DNA of 64,000 nucleotides from Pseudomonas migulae NBRC 103157 (GCF_002091715.1 NZ_BDAG01000009.1:106224-170223), one strand, 5' to 3'; shown: positions 19,985 to 29,621, numbered from the stretch's first letter. Program-made: numbers and translations. Notes: generated from the sequence alone by a model not told the origin.

Positions 19985-22051
19985 TCAAGCATCCGGCAAG
20001 GCCTGGAATGGCGCTTCTTTATCCGTACGCTCTTTTTGACCCCAGGCGGCAATGCCGACCTTGAGCGCGTAGAACAGGATACTGAAGACCACGAACAGGA
20101 ACAGCGCCGTCAGCGTTGCGTTGGTGTAGGCGTTGAAGATCACGTGTTGCATTTGAGTGATGTCCTTGGCCGGGGCGAGGATCTGACCGTTGGCCAGCGC
20201 ATCGCTGTATTTTTTGGCCAGCGACAGGAAACCGATGGCCGGGTTGGCGTCGAACAGCTTGATGAAGCCGGCAGTGGTGGTGCAAATCAGCAGCCAGACC
20301 GCCGGCAGCATGGTCACCCAGACGTAGCGTTGGCGTTTCATTTTGATCAGCACGACGGTGCCGAGCATCAGCGCGATACCGGCCAGCATCTGGTTGGAGA
20401 TACCGAACAGCGGCCACAAGGTGTTGATGCCACCCAGCGGATCGATCACGCCCTGATACAGCAACCAGCCCCACATCGCCACACAACCGGCGGTAGCGAT
20501 CAGGTTGGCGGCCCAGGATTCGGTACGTTTCAGCGCCGGCACGAAGGAGCCGAGCAAGTCCTGGAGCATGAAGCGTCCGGCACGAGTGCCGGCGTCCACC
20601 GCGGTCAGGATGAACAGCGCTTCGAACAGGATCGCGAAGTGGTACCAGAACGCCATGGTGTTTTCACCCGGCAGGACACTGTGCAGGATCTGCGCGATAC
20701 CGACCGCCAGGGTCGGTGCACCACCGGCACGGGCCAGGATGGTGGTTTCACCAATGTCCTTGGCCACCGCTTGCAGCGCTTCCGGGGTAATTGCAAAGCC
20801 CCAGCTGCTGACAGTTTGTGCCACAGCCATCACATCACCACCGACGACTGCCGCTGGACTGTTCATGGCGAAATACACACCAGGCTCGATCACCGACGCG
20901 GCAACCATCGCCATGATGGCCACGAAGGACTCCATCAACATGGCGCCGTAACCGATGTAACGGGCGTTGACCTCGTTATCCAGCAGTTTCGGCGTGGTGC
21001 CGGAGGAGATCAGCGCGTGGAAACCCGAGACCGCGCCACAGGCGATGGTGATGAACAGGAACGGGAACAGACCGCCCTTCCACACCGGGCCGGTGCCATC
21101 GACGAACTGGGTCAATGCCGGCATTTTCAGCTCGGGCATGGTGACCAGGATGCCGATCGCCAACGCCACGATGGTGCCGATTTTCAGGAACGTGGAGAGG
21201 TAGTCACGCGGTGCCAGAATCAGCCACACCGGCAACGAGGCGGCGACGAAACCGTAACCGACCAGCATCCAGGTAATCTGCACGCCAGTGAAGGTGAAGG
21301 CCTTGGCCCAGACCGGATCGGCGGCAATCTGCCCGCCGAGCCAGATCGAGCCCAGCAGCAACAGCACGCCGACGATGGAGATCTCGCCAATGCGGCCCGG
21401 GCGGATGTAGCGCATGTAAATGCCCATGAACATCGCGATCGGGATGGTCGCCATCACCGTGAAAATGCCCCATGGGCTTTCGGCCAGGGCTTTGACCACG
21501 ATCAGCGCCAGCACCGCGAGGATGATGATCATGATCAGGAAGCAGCCAAACAGCGCGATGGTGCCGGGGATGCGGCCCATTTCTTCACGGACCATATCGC
21601 CCAGGGAGCGGCCATTGCGGCGGGTGGACATGAACAGGACCATGAAGTCCTGAACCGCACCGGCCAGCACCACGCCCGCAATCAGCCACAGCGTGCCGGG
21701 CAGATAACCCATCTGCGCCGCCAGAACCGGACCGACCAACGGCCCCGCGCCAGCGATGGCCGCGAAGTGGTGACCGAACAGGATGTGTTTGTTGGTGGGG
21801 ACGTAGTCCAGACCATCGTTGTTGAGCACGGCGGGTGTGGCCCGTCGCGAATCGAGTTGCATCACATGGTTAGCGATGAACAGACTGTAGTAGCGGTACG
21901 CAACCAGATAAATGGCCACGGCAGCGACCACAATCCACAAGGCATTGATCGCCTCGCCTCGGCGCAATGCCACTACGCCAAGGGCGCACGCTCCTACGAT
22001 TGCCAGCAGCAGCCAGGGTAGATGGCGTGCCAGGCTATTATTATTTTTCAT
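19985..22051 (-). CDS. cstA: carbon starvation protein CstA-type transporter
   Basis: The protein has 688 residues from ATG 22051 ([20 protein letters not shown]), the normal size for the family. About sixteen hydrophobic segments are seen, with family motifs [20 protein letters not shown] near residue 80 and [15 protein letters not shown] near 335. CstA/BtsT proteins import pyruvate and possibly peptides across the inner membrane under carbon limitation. A canonical A-rich Crc/Hfq motif sits on codons 3-5, suggesting translational repression when preferred carbon is present. ybdD and yjiA follow on the same strand. Confidence 0.95.
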   Translation of the reverse strand: MKNNNSLARHLPWLLLAIVGACALGVVALRRGEAINALWIVVAAVAIYLVAYRYYSLFIANHVMQLDSRRATPAVLNNDGLDYVPTNKHILFGHHFAAIAGAGPLVGPVLAAQMGYLPGTLWLIAGVVLAGAVQDFMVLFMSTRRNGRSLGDMVREEMGRIPGTIALFGCFLIMIIILAVLALIVVKALAESPWGIFTVMATIPIAMFMGIYMRYIRPGRIGEISIVGVLLLLGSIWLGGQIAADPVWAKAFTFTGVQITWMLVGYGFVAASLPVWLILAPRDYLSTFLKIGTIVALAIGILVTMPELKMPALTQFVDGTGPVWKGGLFPFLFITIACGAVSGFHALISSGTTPKLLDNEVNARYIGYGAMLMESFVAIMAMVAASVIEPGVYFAMNSPAAVVGGDVMAVAQTVSSWGFAITPEALQAVAKDIGETTILARAGGAPTLAVGIAQILHSVLPGENTMAFWYHFAILFEALFILTAVDAGTRAGRFMLQDLLGSFVPALKRTESWAANLIATAGCVAMWGWLLYQGVIDPLGGINTLWPLFGISNQMLAGIALMLGTVVLIKMKRQRYVWVTMLPAVWLLICTTTAGFIKLFDANPAIGFLSLAKKYSDALANGQILAPAKDITQMQHVIFNAYTNATLTALFLFVVFSILFYALKVGIAAWGQKERTDKEAPFQALPDA
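22038..22045 (-). promoter_or_regulatory. Crc/Hfq A-rich motif AATAATAA at the cstA start
   Basis: Directly after the cstA ATG the mRNA reads AAAAATAATAAT. It contains AATAATAA, an exact match to the AAYAAYAA catabolite-activity motif bound by Hfq with Crc in pseudomonads. Its position at the initiation region is typical of true targets. Confidence 0.6.
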
Positions 22052-22210
22052 TTTATGATTCCAGCCAGGGTGGACAAGAAAGACAACCACCCCGAGTTTA
22101 GCTCTCCTGACGGCAAAGGCCATACCCCGACATTGGTCGAGACGCTTGCACTGGCTGGCAGGCTTAGACAATGCGGGTCTATAGTCAGCGAACATTCAGA
22201 GGATTGCGCC

Positions 22211-22579
22211 ATGAGCGAACACCCTGCCGATCGCCGCCGTTTCAAACGAATTGCGTTCGATGCCCGAACCGAGCTGAGCCAAGGAGAATTCATCTGGCCG
22301 GTGAAGCTGATCGACTTGTCCCTCAAGGGACTGCTGATCGAGCGCCCCGAGCCGTGGCTGGGTGATCGGGAAAACAGTTTTTCCATCGAGATTCATCTCA
22401 CTAACGAGATCGAGATCAAGATGGACGTGCAATTGACGCACGACGATAACCGCCATTTGGGTTTCGTTTGCCGGCACATCAGCCTGGAATCCATTGAGCG
22501 TCTGCGGCGGTTGATTGAACTCAACCTCGGCGATCCGCAAGAGCTGGAGCGGGAGCTTGGCGCGCTTATAGACGCATGA
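22211..22579 (+). CDS. mapZ: PilZ-domain c-di-GMP receptor, MapZ-like
   Basis: The protein has 122 residues from ATG 22211 (MSEHPADRRRFKRIAFDART), preferred over far upstream codons that would run through the cstA promoter. The PilZ motifs RRRFKR (about 8-13) and DLSLKG (about 37-42) are intact, and the end LRRLIELNLGDPQELERELG closely resembles P. aeruginosa PA4608/MapZ. MapZ binds c-di-GMP and inhibits the chemotaxis methyltransferase CheR1 at the cell pole. Position between cstA and radA also matches PA4608. Confidence 0.88.
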   Translation: MSEHPADRRRFKRIAFDARTELSQGEFIWPVKLIDLSLKGLLIERPEPWLGDRENSFSIEIHLTNEIEIKMDVQLTHDDNRHLGFVCRHISLESIERLRRLIELNLGDPQELERELGALIDA

Positions 22580-22586
22580 CCCCCCT

Positions 22587-22668
22587 TGTAGGAGCCGGCT
22601 TGCTGGCGAAGGTGGCACTAAGCACAACACAAGGCTCAAGGCCCGTCGCCAGCAAGCCGGCTTCTACA
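22587..22668. repeat. REP pair (family A)
   Basis: TGTAGGAGCCGGCTTGCTGG is matched by CGCCAGCAAGCCGGCTTCTA with one change. It lies between the convergent mapZ and radA genes, eight bases after the mapZ stop. Confidence 0.9.
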
Positions 22669-22680
22669 AAGGGAGCTGGT

Positions 22681-24048
22681 TTATTCGAACAACGCGTCGA
22701 GTGCCTGCTCCAGACGCGTCACGGCAATAATCTGCAACCCCGGTGGCGCTTCCTTCGGCGCATTGCCTTTGGGCACGATGGCCCGTTTGAAGCCGTGCTT
22801 GGCGGCTTCTTTCAAACGTTCCTGACCGCTCGGCACCGGGCGTACCTCGCCAGACAAACCGACTTCGCCGAACACCAGCAGATCATGGGGCAATGGCCGG
22901 TTGCGCAAGCTGGACATGACCGCTGCCATCAACGCCAGGTCGGAAGCGGTTTCCAACACCTTCACGCCACCCACTACGTTGAGGAATACGTCCTGATCGT
23001 GGGTCGGAATGCCGCCATGACGGTGTAACACCGCCAGCAACATCGCCAGACGATTCTGATCCAGGCCCAGCGTGACCCGGCGCGGGTTGGCCAGATGGCT
23101 GTCATCCACCAACGCCTGGACTTCCACCAGCATCGGTCGGGTCCCTTCCCACGTCGCCATGACCACACTGCCCGGTACTTCCTCCTGAGCACGCGTCAGA
23201 AAAATCGCCGACGGATTGGAGACTTCCTTCAGGCCCTTGTCGGTCATGCCGAACACGCCCAGTTCGTTGACCGCGCCGAAACGATTTTTCACTGCCCGCA
23301 GCAAGCGCAGACGACCATCGGATTCGCCCTCGAAATACAACACGGTGTCGACCATGTGCTCAAGCACTCGCGGCCCGGCCAATGCGCCCTCTTTCGTCAC
23401 GTGGCCGACCAGGAAAATCGCCGTGCCGCTCTGCTTGGCGTAGCGCACCAGCAATGCCGCGCTCTCCCGAACCTGAGACACGCCGCCCGGTGCCGATTGC
23501 AGTTGTTCGGTGAAAATTGTCTGGATCGAGTCGATCACCATGACCTTGGGCTTTTCGAGCCGAGCAGTGGCGATGATGGTTTCGATGCAGGTTTCGGTCA
23601 TGACGCGCAGTTGATCCTGCGGTAATCCCAGGCGCCGGGCGCGCATGGCTACCTGTTGCTGGGACTCTTCGCCGGTGACATACAACGCCGGCATGCTTTT
23701 GGCGAGGTTGCACAAGGTTTGCAACAGGATGGTTGATTTGCCGATGCCGGGGTCACCGCCGATCAGCACTACCGAGCCGTCCACCAGACCACCGCCCAAG
23801 ACTCGATCCAGCTCGCTGGAGGCGGTGGAAAAGCGCGGGATCTCTTCGACACTGACTTCGGCCAGGGTTTTGATCTGCGCCTGTTGGCCGGTCCAGCCGG
23901 TGCGACCGCTGGGGGCCGCAGCGCCGCCACTCTCGACCATGGTTTCGGTCAAGGTGTTCCAGGCTCCGCACTCGCCGCACTGGCCCGCCCACTTGGGGAA
24001 CGTTGAGCCGCACTCGGTGCAGCCGTACATGCGTTTGGCCTTGGCCAT
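22681..24048 (-). CDS. radA: DNA repair protein RadA (Sms)
   Basis: The protein has 455 residues from ATG 24048 (MAKAKRMYGCTECGS), with GGGAG upstream. A four-Cys zinc finger (CTECG... CGECG) covers residues about 9-27. The RecA-like core has Walker A GGDPGIGKST near 95-105 and Walker B VMVIDS. The RadA-specific KNRFG motif and a Lon-like C-terminal domain follow. RadA is a DnaB-like helicase that promotes branch migration in recombination. It is monocistronic. Confidence 0.97.
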   Translation of the reverse strand: MAKAKRMYGCTECGSTFPKWAGQCGECGAWNTLTETMVESGGAAAPSGRTGWTGQQAQIKTLAEVSVEEIPRFSTASSELDRVLGGGLVDGSVVLIGGDPGIGKSTILLQTLCNLAKSMPALYVTGEESQQQVAMRARRLGLPQDQLRVMTETCIETIIATARLEKPKVMVIDSIQTIFTEQLQSAPGGVSQVRESAALLVRYAKQSGTAIFLVGHVTKEGALAGPRVLEHMVDTVLYFEGESDGRLRLLRAVKNRFGAVNELGVFGMTDKGLKEVSNPSAIFLTRAQEEVPGSVVMATWEGTRPMLVEVQALVDDSHLANPRRVTLGLDQNRLAMLLAVLHRHGGIPTHDQDVFLNVVGGVKVLETASDLALMAAVMSSLRNRPLPHDLLVFGEVGLSGEVRPVPSGQERLKEAAKHGFKRAIVPKGNAPKEAPPGLQIIAVTRLEQALDALFE

Positions 24049-24063
24049 CTGAACTCCCGGCAA

Positions 24064-24717
24064 AAAACGCGATGATAGCTCAGCTGGACTGAATCGGCGC
24101 GAAGCTGTTGCCCAATGAAAGAAACTTCAGCAGCAATTATTCGATTATCGGAAACGTAACCTTCGAGTGACAGTCCCACAGAATTTGTACAACTTTGCGC
24201 ATCGACAGCCCAATCCAGATCTGGGTCGGATCAATCAATAAAAAACAAAAGCTGTACAAGCCTTTTATATCTCGACAGGAGAACGTACAACATTACTTCA
24301 ATAAATTAGGGCTCAACAAAACATATCAAATTACTGGCAATATAATAGCACGCACAACTTGCCACCCCCCACGACCTATACATTCAAACAAACAATGTAA
24401 AAGATCCCGAATCTAATTGTTCCTTGCAACAAGCCCATATTTGCAATCACTTATTCCCTCTCAAACTTTCATGCACCTCTCCATTGCGGCAAGCAGAGGC
24501 GGACGAGTGACGGACTGAATGCGCTGGCACCGATAGAGCATGCCCCCAGAGTGATGGGGCAGTGCGGGCAATCGCTCAGGAATGATGGCACTTTGTAAAC
24601 TTTTCCCCGAGGACCCGGTCGATAGCAGGCAAACGCTGTAAGCAGTTGTTTCGAGCGAGATGCCTTTGACTGATTTACACTGCGTTACCAACCTCATCTG
24701 TAACAAGGAAATAACCT
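24064..24717. other. gene-free, partly AT-rich gap upstream of mscL
   Basis: About 650 bases with no convincing gene. The stretch 24195-24420 is clearly AT-rich against its surroundings; a 73-codon frame there lacks a ribosome site and protein character. The rest must carry the mscL promoter. It could be a decayed insert. Confidence 0.5.
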
Positions 24718-25134
24718 ATGGGCGTGATAAGTGAGTTCAAGGCCTTCGCGGTCAAGGGTAATGTGGTCGACATGGCCGTTGGTATCATCATCGGCGCAGC
24801 CTTTGGCAAGATCGTTTCGTCGTTTGTCGGAGACGTGGTGATGCCGCCAATCGGCCTGTTGATCGGAGGGGTGGATTTCAGTGACCTGGCCATTACGCTC
24901 AAGGCAGCCAACGGGGATATCCCCGCAGTGGTGCTGGCGTACGGCAAATTCATCCAGAGCATGATCGACTTCATCATCGTCGCGTTCGCGATCTTCATGG
25001 GCGTAAAAGCCATCAACCGCTTGAAGCGCGAAGAGGCCGTTGCACCAACGCTGCCGCCTGTTCCAACCAAGGAAGAAGAGCTGCTGAGCGAGATTCGCGA
25101 TCTGCTCAAGGCCCAGAACAACCGGCCTGAGTGA
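24718..25134 (+). CDS. mscL: large-conductance mechanosensitive channel MscL
   Basis: The protein has 138 residues with AGGAA before ATG 24718. The N-terminal helix [20 protein letters not shown] leads into TM1 with [20 protein letters not shown] (the glycine-alanine pore constriction). A periplasmic loop, TM2 around [18 protein letters not shown] and a charged C-terminal helix bundle ([13 protein letters not shown]) follow. The channel opens on membrane tension to release solutes in hypoosmotic shock. Confidence 0.97.
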   Translation: MGVISEFKAFAVKGNVVDMAVGIIIGAAFGKIVSSFVGDVVMPPIGLLIGGVDFSDLAITLKAANGDIPAVVLAYGKFIQSMIDFIIVAFAIFMGVKAINRLKREEAVAPTLPPVPTKEEELLSEIRDLLKAQNNRPE

Positions 25135-25151
25135 CGTGATGCATTCAAGAG

Positions 25152-25178
25152 CGGCGCCTTCGGGGCGCCGTTTTTTTT
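25152..25178 (+). terminator. mscL terminator whose T-run contains the fpr stop codon
   Basis: CGGCGCC (25152-25158) pairs with GGCGCCG (25164-25170) around TTCGG, then eight T. The last two T plus the next A (25177-25179) are the TAA of fpr read on the minus strand. Confidence 0.9.
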
Positions 25179-25953
25179 ACCAGTAGTTTTCCACCGCGAC
25201 GTGTCCGGGGCGCCGGCTGAGGCTCAAGTGCATGTCGCGCTGTTTAAGCAGTTTGCGCGTGTCATCGATCATCTGCGGATTGCCGCAAAGCATGACCCGC
25301 GAATGCTCGGCCGTCAGTGCCACACCCGCCACCCGCTCGAGTTCGCCATTGTCTATCAGCGTCGTAATCCGGCCATTCAAGGTGCCCGGATGCTCCTCAC
25401 GCGTGACGGTGGCGATGAATTGCAGCTTGTGTGCGTACTCGGCCAGATAGTCACGTTGCGCCAACCCCGAGATCAGGTCCTGGTAAGCCAACTCCCTGGC
25501 TTCACGTACGCTGTAGACCAGGATGATTCTTTCGAATTTCTCCCAGACTTCGAAGTCCTGCAGGATCGACAAAAACGGCGCCACGCCGGTGCCTGTGGAT
25601 AACAACCAGAGATCACGTCCGTCAGCAAAACGGTCAAGCGTCAGGTAACCAAAGGCCTGACGGTCGACCAGCAGGGTATCGCCCTCGCCCAGCCGGCTCA
25701 GCTCACTGGTGAACTCGCCGCCCGGCACCACAATGGAAAAGAACTCGAGGAACTCGTCATAGGGTGAAGAGACCATGGAATAGGCACGCCACACAGTGCT
25801 GCCATCGGCCTTGGTAACCCCCAGCCGGGCGAACTGCCCGGCACGAAATCGAAAGCCCGGATCCCGGGTCGTGCGCAGAGTGAACAGGTTCGGGGTCAAC
25901 GGCTGGACGTCGAGCAGGGTCTGGCGTGTGAATTTTTCTGCGCTGGCAGTCAT
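25177..25953 (-). CDS. fpr: ferredoxin/flavodoxin-NADP+ reductase
   Basis: The protein has 258 residues from ATG 25953 (MTASAEKFTRQTLLDV), the usual length of pseudomonad Fpr. The FAD-binding RAYSMVSSPYDEFLEFF is at about 55-70, the NADP-binding LLSTGTGVAPFLSIL near 110, and CGNPQMIDDTRKLL near 225; it ends VENYW with an aromatic C-terminus. Fpr exchanges electrons between NADPH and ferredoxin or flavodoxin and helps repair iron-sulfur centres in oxidative stress. The region upstream (25954-26290) is AT-rich and shared with the divergent luxR-type gene. Confidence 0.95.
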   Translation of the reverse strand: MTASAEKFTRQTLLDVQPLTPNLFTLRTTRDPGFRFRAGQFARLGVTKADGSTVWRAYSMVSSPYDEFLEFFSIVVPGGEFTSELSRLGEGDTLLVDRQAFGYLTLDRFADGRDLWLLSTGTGVAPFLSILQDFEVWEKFERIILVYSVREARELAYQDLISGLAQRDYLAEYAHKLQFIATVTREEHPGTLNGRITTLIDNGELERVAGVALTAEHSRVMLCGNPQMIDDTRKLLKQRDMHLSLSRRPGHVAVENYW

Positions 25954-26146
25954 GGGGCGCTCCATTGAACGGGTGACTCCAGTGTCCCGCAAAACATGCA
26001 AATTAAACACTTACTGTTTGTAGTGCCTTTAATGCGTATTGTGAAAACACCTATCGCCAAAAACATAAACTTTTACGGACCATACAGTTAATTTGCAAAA
26101 TTCACATTAAGGCTGTCATTCAATGTTCATCCTTTTTACACCTATA

Positions 26147-26185
26147 TTGTTAGAACCAGATATTTAGTTTTTAAAGGTCTAACAA
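26147..26185. promoter_or_regulatory. spaced inverted repeat in the fpr-luxR intergenic region
   Basis: TTGTTAGA (26147-26154) and TCTAACAA (26178-26185) are perfect inverted copies 23 bases apart, in the 337-base divergent gap. It could be an operator for the divergent promoters or a stem-loop. Confidence 0.4.
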
Positions 26186-26206
26186 GCCAAATAGTCTCAC
26201 CGTACA

Positions 26207-26224
26207 TGTAGGATTCATCCTACA
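26207..26224. promoter_or_regulatory. 18-bp dyad upstream of the luxR-type gene
   Basis: TGTAGGAT-TC-ATCCTACA is a perfect dyad 66 bases before ATG 26291. The left half with its flank, ACATGTAGGAT, differs at one base from the left half of the Vibrio fischeri lux box. The spacing between halves is wider, so it is not a standard lux box. Confidence 0.45.
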
Positions 26225-26290
26225 CTCGTTGCGTGCTGGATCTCGGATCCAATCAGCACCCCAGAGAAGATTGGATAATGGAGATACATA

Positions 26291-27022
26291 ATGGAGCAGT
26301 GGAAGGAAACGCAGCTTACCCAATTGTCGTACACGACCGACATAGAAAATGCATATCGGATTGCACTTGGATTTGCGAAAAATATCGGGTTTCAATTTTT
26401 CGCCATTTCAACTACTTACCCAACAAAAAACAATCAAGCCAATACCATCCGACGCAACAATTACCCTCTCGACTGGAACAACGAATATGAACAAAAGAAT
26501 CTGAAATCAATAGATCCAGTAGTAGCCCATTGCAATCACTCCATGATGCCGGTTCTATGGAGCGAAAACCTTTTCTGCAAGGTTCCTTCACTGTGGGAGG
26601 CCCTTGTAGCGCAAGGTTTGGAGCACGGCTGGTCACAATCGTTTCACGACGAAGAGAGTGGCCTATGCAGCATTTTGAGCCTGGCCAGAAGCCATTGTCC
26701 GATCACGGCAATGGAGCTGTATGAGAATCTTGGCTTCTCAGTGTTCATGTGCAGTCATCTCCATGCGTTGATCGCACAATCGCTGCCCAAGAGTCCTGCG
26801 AAACCGCCAGGCCCGCATCTATCGCCAAGGGAAATCGACGTTCTGGAACTGGCAGCGGACGGCAAGACGGCAGAACAAAGCGCGAAAATTCTTAATCTGA
26901 GCGCACGAACCATCCATTTCCACATTCAAAGTGCGATCGATAAACTCGGGGTCAGCAACAAGATTGCCGCCATTATCGCCGCCCTCAAGGCCGGCTACCT
27001 CAACCGCACCTCGATCCGTTGA
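26291..27022 (+). CDS. ppoR: LuxR-family autoinducer-binding regulator without cognate synthase (PpoR-like)
   Basis: The protein has 243 residues with GGAGA before ATG 26291. The autoinducer domain (about 20-165) keeps the six family residues: W and Y in DWNNEY, D-P in SIDPVV, W in VLW and G in SGLCSIL. The HTH domain (about 175-240) reads LSPREIDVLELAADGKTAEQ and SARTIHFHIQSAIDKLGVSN. No luxI-type synthase is in the window, so it is an orphan receptor. P. putida PpoR, which binds 3-oxo-C6-homoserine lactone, occupies the same place beside fpr and mscL as I recall. The gene is AT-richer than its neighbours. Confidence 0.82.
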   Translation: MEQWKETQLTQLSYTTDIENAYRIALGFAKNIGFQFFAISTTYPTKNNQANTIRRNNYPLDWNNEYEQKNLKSIDPVVAHCNHSMMPVLWSENLFCKVPSLWEALVAQGLEHGWSQSFHDEESGLCSILSLARSHCPITAMELYENLGFSVFMCSHLHALIAQSLPKSPAKPPGPHLSPREIDVLELAADGKTAEQSAKILNLSARTIHFHIQSAIDKLGVSNKIAAIIAALKAGYLNRTSIR

Positions 27023-27186
27023 CCGGTTAAAACCTGCGAGTAATCCAAAAGAAAAAAACGTACCATTCGCGACGCCTCCAGAGTGTTGCCGTGTGAACCT
27101 TCACGACGCAGTACACTTGGACGGTCTCGCCCGCTACAACGCCCCTGGGCCGCGGGAAACCCGTTGATTACCCAGAGCCCCGCCCC

Positions 27187-28311
27187 ATGCCTTTGCTCGA
27201 AACACCCTTCGCCCGCCTCGACCTGATCCGCCAGCCCGAACAGCAGAACGAACCGCTGCAAGCGTTCGATGCCGCCGACGAATACCTGCTCAACCATCTG
27301 GCAGGACAGCAACCGACCGCGAACACCCGCGTGCTGGTGCTCAATGACAGTTTCGGCGCATTGGCCGCCAGTCTGGCAGGCAAGGTTCAGGTCACCACGA
27401 GCGGCGATTCGTTCCTGGCCTTCCAGGGGCTGGAAAAGAACCTGATCCGCAACGGCCAGGCGTTTGATGCGGTGCCGAGCGTGCCTGCCAGCGAAACAGT
27501 CACCGGCCCGTTTGACCGGGTGCTGATCCGGGTACCGAAAACCCTGGCCTTGCTGGAGGAACAACTGATCCGCCTGCAAAATCAGCTGGCCCCCGGCGCC
27601 CAAGTGATTGCCGGTGCCATGATCAAGCATCTGCCGCGGGCTGCCGGGGACTTGCTGGAGCGCTACATTGGTCCGGTGCAGGCCTCATTGGCGGTGAAAA
27701 AGGCCCGGCTGTTGATCGCAACGGTTGAAGCCAAAGCTTCCGCGACGTCCCCCTACCCGACCCGCTATCGACTCGACACGCCGTCCATCGAGCTGCTCAA
27801 CCACGCCAACGTATTTTGCCGCGAGGGTCTGGACATCGGCACGCGGGCGTTTCTCCCGCACTTGCCGACGAACCTTGGCGCGGTGCGGGTCGCCGACCTC
27901 GGTTGCGGCAACGGTGTACTGGCCATCGCCAGTGCCCTGCAAAATCCCGAAGCGCACTACACGCTGGTGGACGAGTCCTTTATGGCTGTGCAATCGGCTG
28001 CCGAAAACTGGCGCGCAGCGCTGGGTGATCGGGACGTGATCGTGCGTCCCGGAGATGGTTTGGCCGGGCAGGAACCACAATCACTGGACGTGGTGCTGTG
28101 CAACCCGCCATTTCATCAGCAACAAGTGGTGGGTGACTTTCTGGCCTGGCGGATGTTCCAGCAAGCCCGGGAAGCACTGGTGGTGGGCGGCGCGCTGTAT
28201 ATCGTCGGCAATCGACATCTGGGGTATCACAGCAAGCTGGCGCGGTTGTTCCGCGGCGTCGAACAAGTGGCAGCCACACCGAAGTTCGTGATCCTCAAAG
28301 CCCGAAAATAA
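27187..28311 (+). CDS. rlmG: 23S rRNA (guanine1835-N2)-methyltransferase
   Basis: The protein has 374 residues, matching RlmG. It has two methyltransferase-like domains: a degenerate N-terminal one (about 1-190) and a catalytic C-terminal one with the SAM motif VADLGCGNGVLAIAS near residue 236 and the N2-guanine signature LCNPPFHQ near 304. It modifies G1835 of 23S rRNA. No good ribosome site is visible before ATG 27187. Confidence 0.92.
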   Translation: MPLLETPFARLDLIRQPEQQNEPLQAFDAADEYLLNHLAGQQPTANTRVLVLNDSFGALAASLAGKVQVTTSGDSFLAFQGLEKNLIRNGQAFDAVPSVPASETVTGPFDRVLIRVPKTLALLEEQLIRLQNQLAPGAQVIAGAMIKHLPRAAGDLLERYIGPVQASLAVKKARLLIATVEAKASATSPYPTRYRLDTPSIELLNHANVFCREGLDIGTRAFLPHLPTNLGAVRVADLGCGNGVLAIASALQNPEAHYTLVDESFMAVQSAAENWRAALGDRDVIVRPGDGLAGQEPQSLDVVLCNPPFHQQQVVGDFLAWRMFQQAREALVVGGALYIVGNRHLGYHSKLARLFRGVEQVAATPKFVILKARK

Positions 28312-28320
28312 CTCCGGGCA

Positions 28321-28347
28321 AAAAAAACCCTCCAGCGCAGGAGGGTT
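28321..28347 (-). terminator. terminator of the cioAB operon
   Basis: CCCTCC (28328-28333) pairs with GGAGGG (28340-28345). On the minus strand the stem is followed by seven T (28327-28321). It also lies ten bases after the rlmG stop but lacks a T-run in that direction. Confidence 0.85.
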
Positions 28348-28388
28348 GTAAATCCGTGCCATAAGGCATCGGGATGGGATCTTGCGAA

Positions 28389-28559
28389 TCAGTGCGTCGA
28401 CAGGCCTGCTGCATTCATGAACATGCGCATCAGGCTCGCGACGATGAACAGCGCCACCACGCTGCCGGTCCAGATCATCGCCAGCCAGCCGAGTCGCTGC
28501 CAGAGCGGTTTTTTCTCTGCGGCTTCGATTTCCTGCAAGGAATGTTTGCCAGCCATCAT
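28389..28559 (-). CDS. DUF2474 small membrane protein of the cytochrome bd-type oxidase (CydX-like)
   Basis: The peptide has 56 residues from ATG 28559; two other ATGs (28562, 28556) are in register, and GAGGAG just upstream fits 28559 or 28556 best. A soluble N-terminus with EKKPLWQRLGWLAMIWTGSV leads into one transmembrane helix (VVALFIVASLM). This is the usual DUF2474 pattern. It lies 54 bases after cioB and is by analogy a small accessory subunit of the oxidase. Confidence 0.88.
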   Translation of the reverse strand: MMAGKHSLQEIEAAEKKPLWQRLGWLAMIWTGSVVALFIVASLMRMFMNAAGLSTH

Positions 28560-28613
28560 CATGATCTCCTCTGAAATGGCGCAGGTTTCAACCCTGCGCC
28601 ATTGCGGTGTGCG

Positions 28614-29621
28614 CTAGTGGTAGCCATCTTCGTGGGTAACCTTGCCGCGGAACACGTAGTAGCTCCAAAAGGTGTAACCCAGGATAAACGGGATGATGAA
28701 CAACGTCCCCACCAGCATGAAACCCTGACTCTGCGGCGGCGCGGCGGCGTCCCAGATCGAGATCGACGGCGGCACGATATTCGGCCAAAGGCTGATGCCC
28801 AGACCGCTGTAGCCGAGGAAGATCAGCACCAGCGTCAGCAGGAATGGCGTGTAATGCGCATTGCGGGCCACGGCGCGGATCAGACCGTACATGGTCACCA
28901 GCACCAGAATCGGCACCGGCAGGAACCAGAACAGATTCGGCAGCGTGAACCAGCGAGCGGCAATCTCGGCATGGGCCAGCGGGGTCCAGATGCTGACGAT
29001 GCCGATCACTGCCAACACCACGAAGGCCAGCGGCCGCGCCAGGTCATGCATCTGTTGCTGCAACTTGCCTTCGGTTTTCATGATCAGCCAGGTGCAACCC
29101 AGCAGCGCATAAGCCACCACCAGTGCGAGACCGCAGAACATCGTAAATGGCGTCAACCAGTCCAGTGAACCGCCGGCGAACTGACGGTTGACCACCGGCA
29201 ATCCATCAATGAACGCCCCCAGAGCCACACCCTGGAAGAACGTCGCGGCGATCGAACCACCGATGAACGCTTTATCCCAGAGGTGGCGTTTGTCGTCCTT
29301 GGCCTTGAAGCGGAACTCGAACGCCACACCGCGGAAGATAAGCCCGATCAACATGAAAATCAGCGGCAGGTAAAGCGCCGAGAGCACCACCGAGTACGCC
29401 AGCGGAAAGGCGCCGAACAACGCCGCGCCCCCCAGGACCAGCCAGGTTTCATTGCCGTCCCACACCGGTGCGACGGTGTTCATCATCACGTCACGGTCGG
29501 TCTTGCCCGGGATGAATGGAAAGAGAATCCCGATCCCCAGGTCGAAACCGTCCATGACCACGTACATCATGATGCCGAAGATGATGATCACGGCCCAGAT
29601 CAGCGGAAGATCAATACCCAT
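28614..29621 (-). CDS. cioB: cyanide-insensitive quinol oxidase subunit II
   Basis: The protein has 335 residues and starts three bases after the cioA stop. It shows the CydB N-terminus with MDGFDLGIG and the AGWNETW-like segment VWDGNETWLVLGGAALFGAFP, plus eight or so membrane helices, ending WSYYVFRGKVTHEDGYH. It partners CioA in a bd-type quinol oxidase of the inner membrane. Confidence 0.95.
   Translation of the reverse strand: MGIDLPLIWAVIIIFGIMMYVVMDGFDLGIGILFPFIPGKTDRDVMMNTVAPVWDGNETWLVLGGAALFGAFPLAYSVVLSALYLPLIFMLIGLIFRGVAFEFRFKAKDDKRHLWDKAFIGGSIAATFFQGVALGAFIDGLPVVNRQFAGGSLDWLTPFTMFCGLALVVAYALLGCTWLIMKTEGKLQQQMHDLARPLAFVVLAVIGIVSIWTPLAHAEIAARWFTLPNLFWFLPVPILVLVTMYGLIRAVARNAHYTPFLLTLVLIFLGYSGLGISLWPNIVPPSISIWDAAAPPQSQGFMLVGTLFIIPFILGYTFWSYYVFRGKVTHEDGYH

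Noticed and set aside
20036..22021. 661-codon plus-strand frame opposite cstA
   Set aside because: Pure antisense shadow of a high-GC gene; composition rich in His, Arg, Gln and Asp is typical of such frames.
24195..24416. 73-codon frame in the AT-rich gap before mscL
   Set aside because: No ribosome site and no protein character; kept only as a note on an AT-rich stretch.
26207..26224. true lux box
   Set aside because: One half resembles it, but the spacing between half-sites differs from the 20-bp lux box, so only a dyad is reported.
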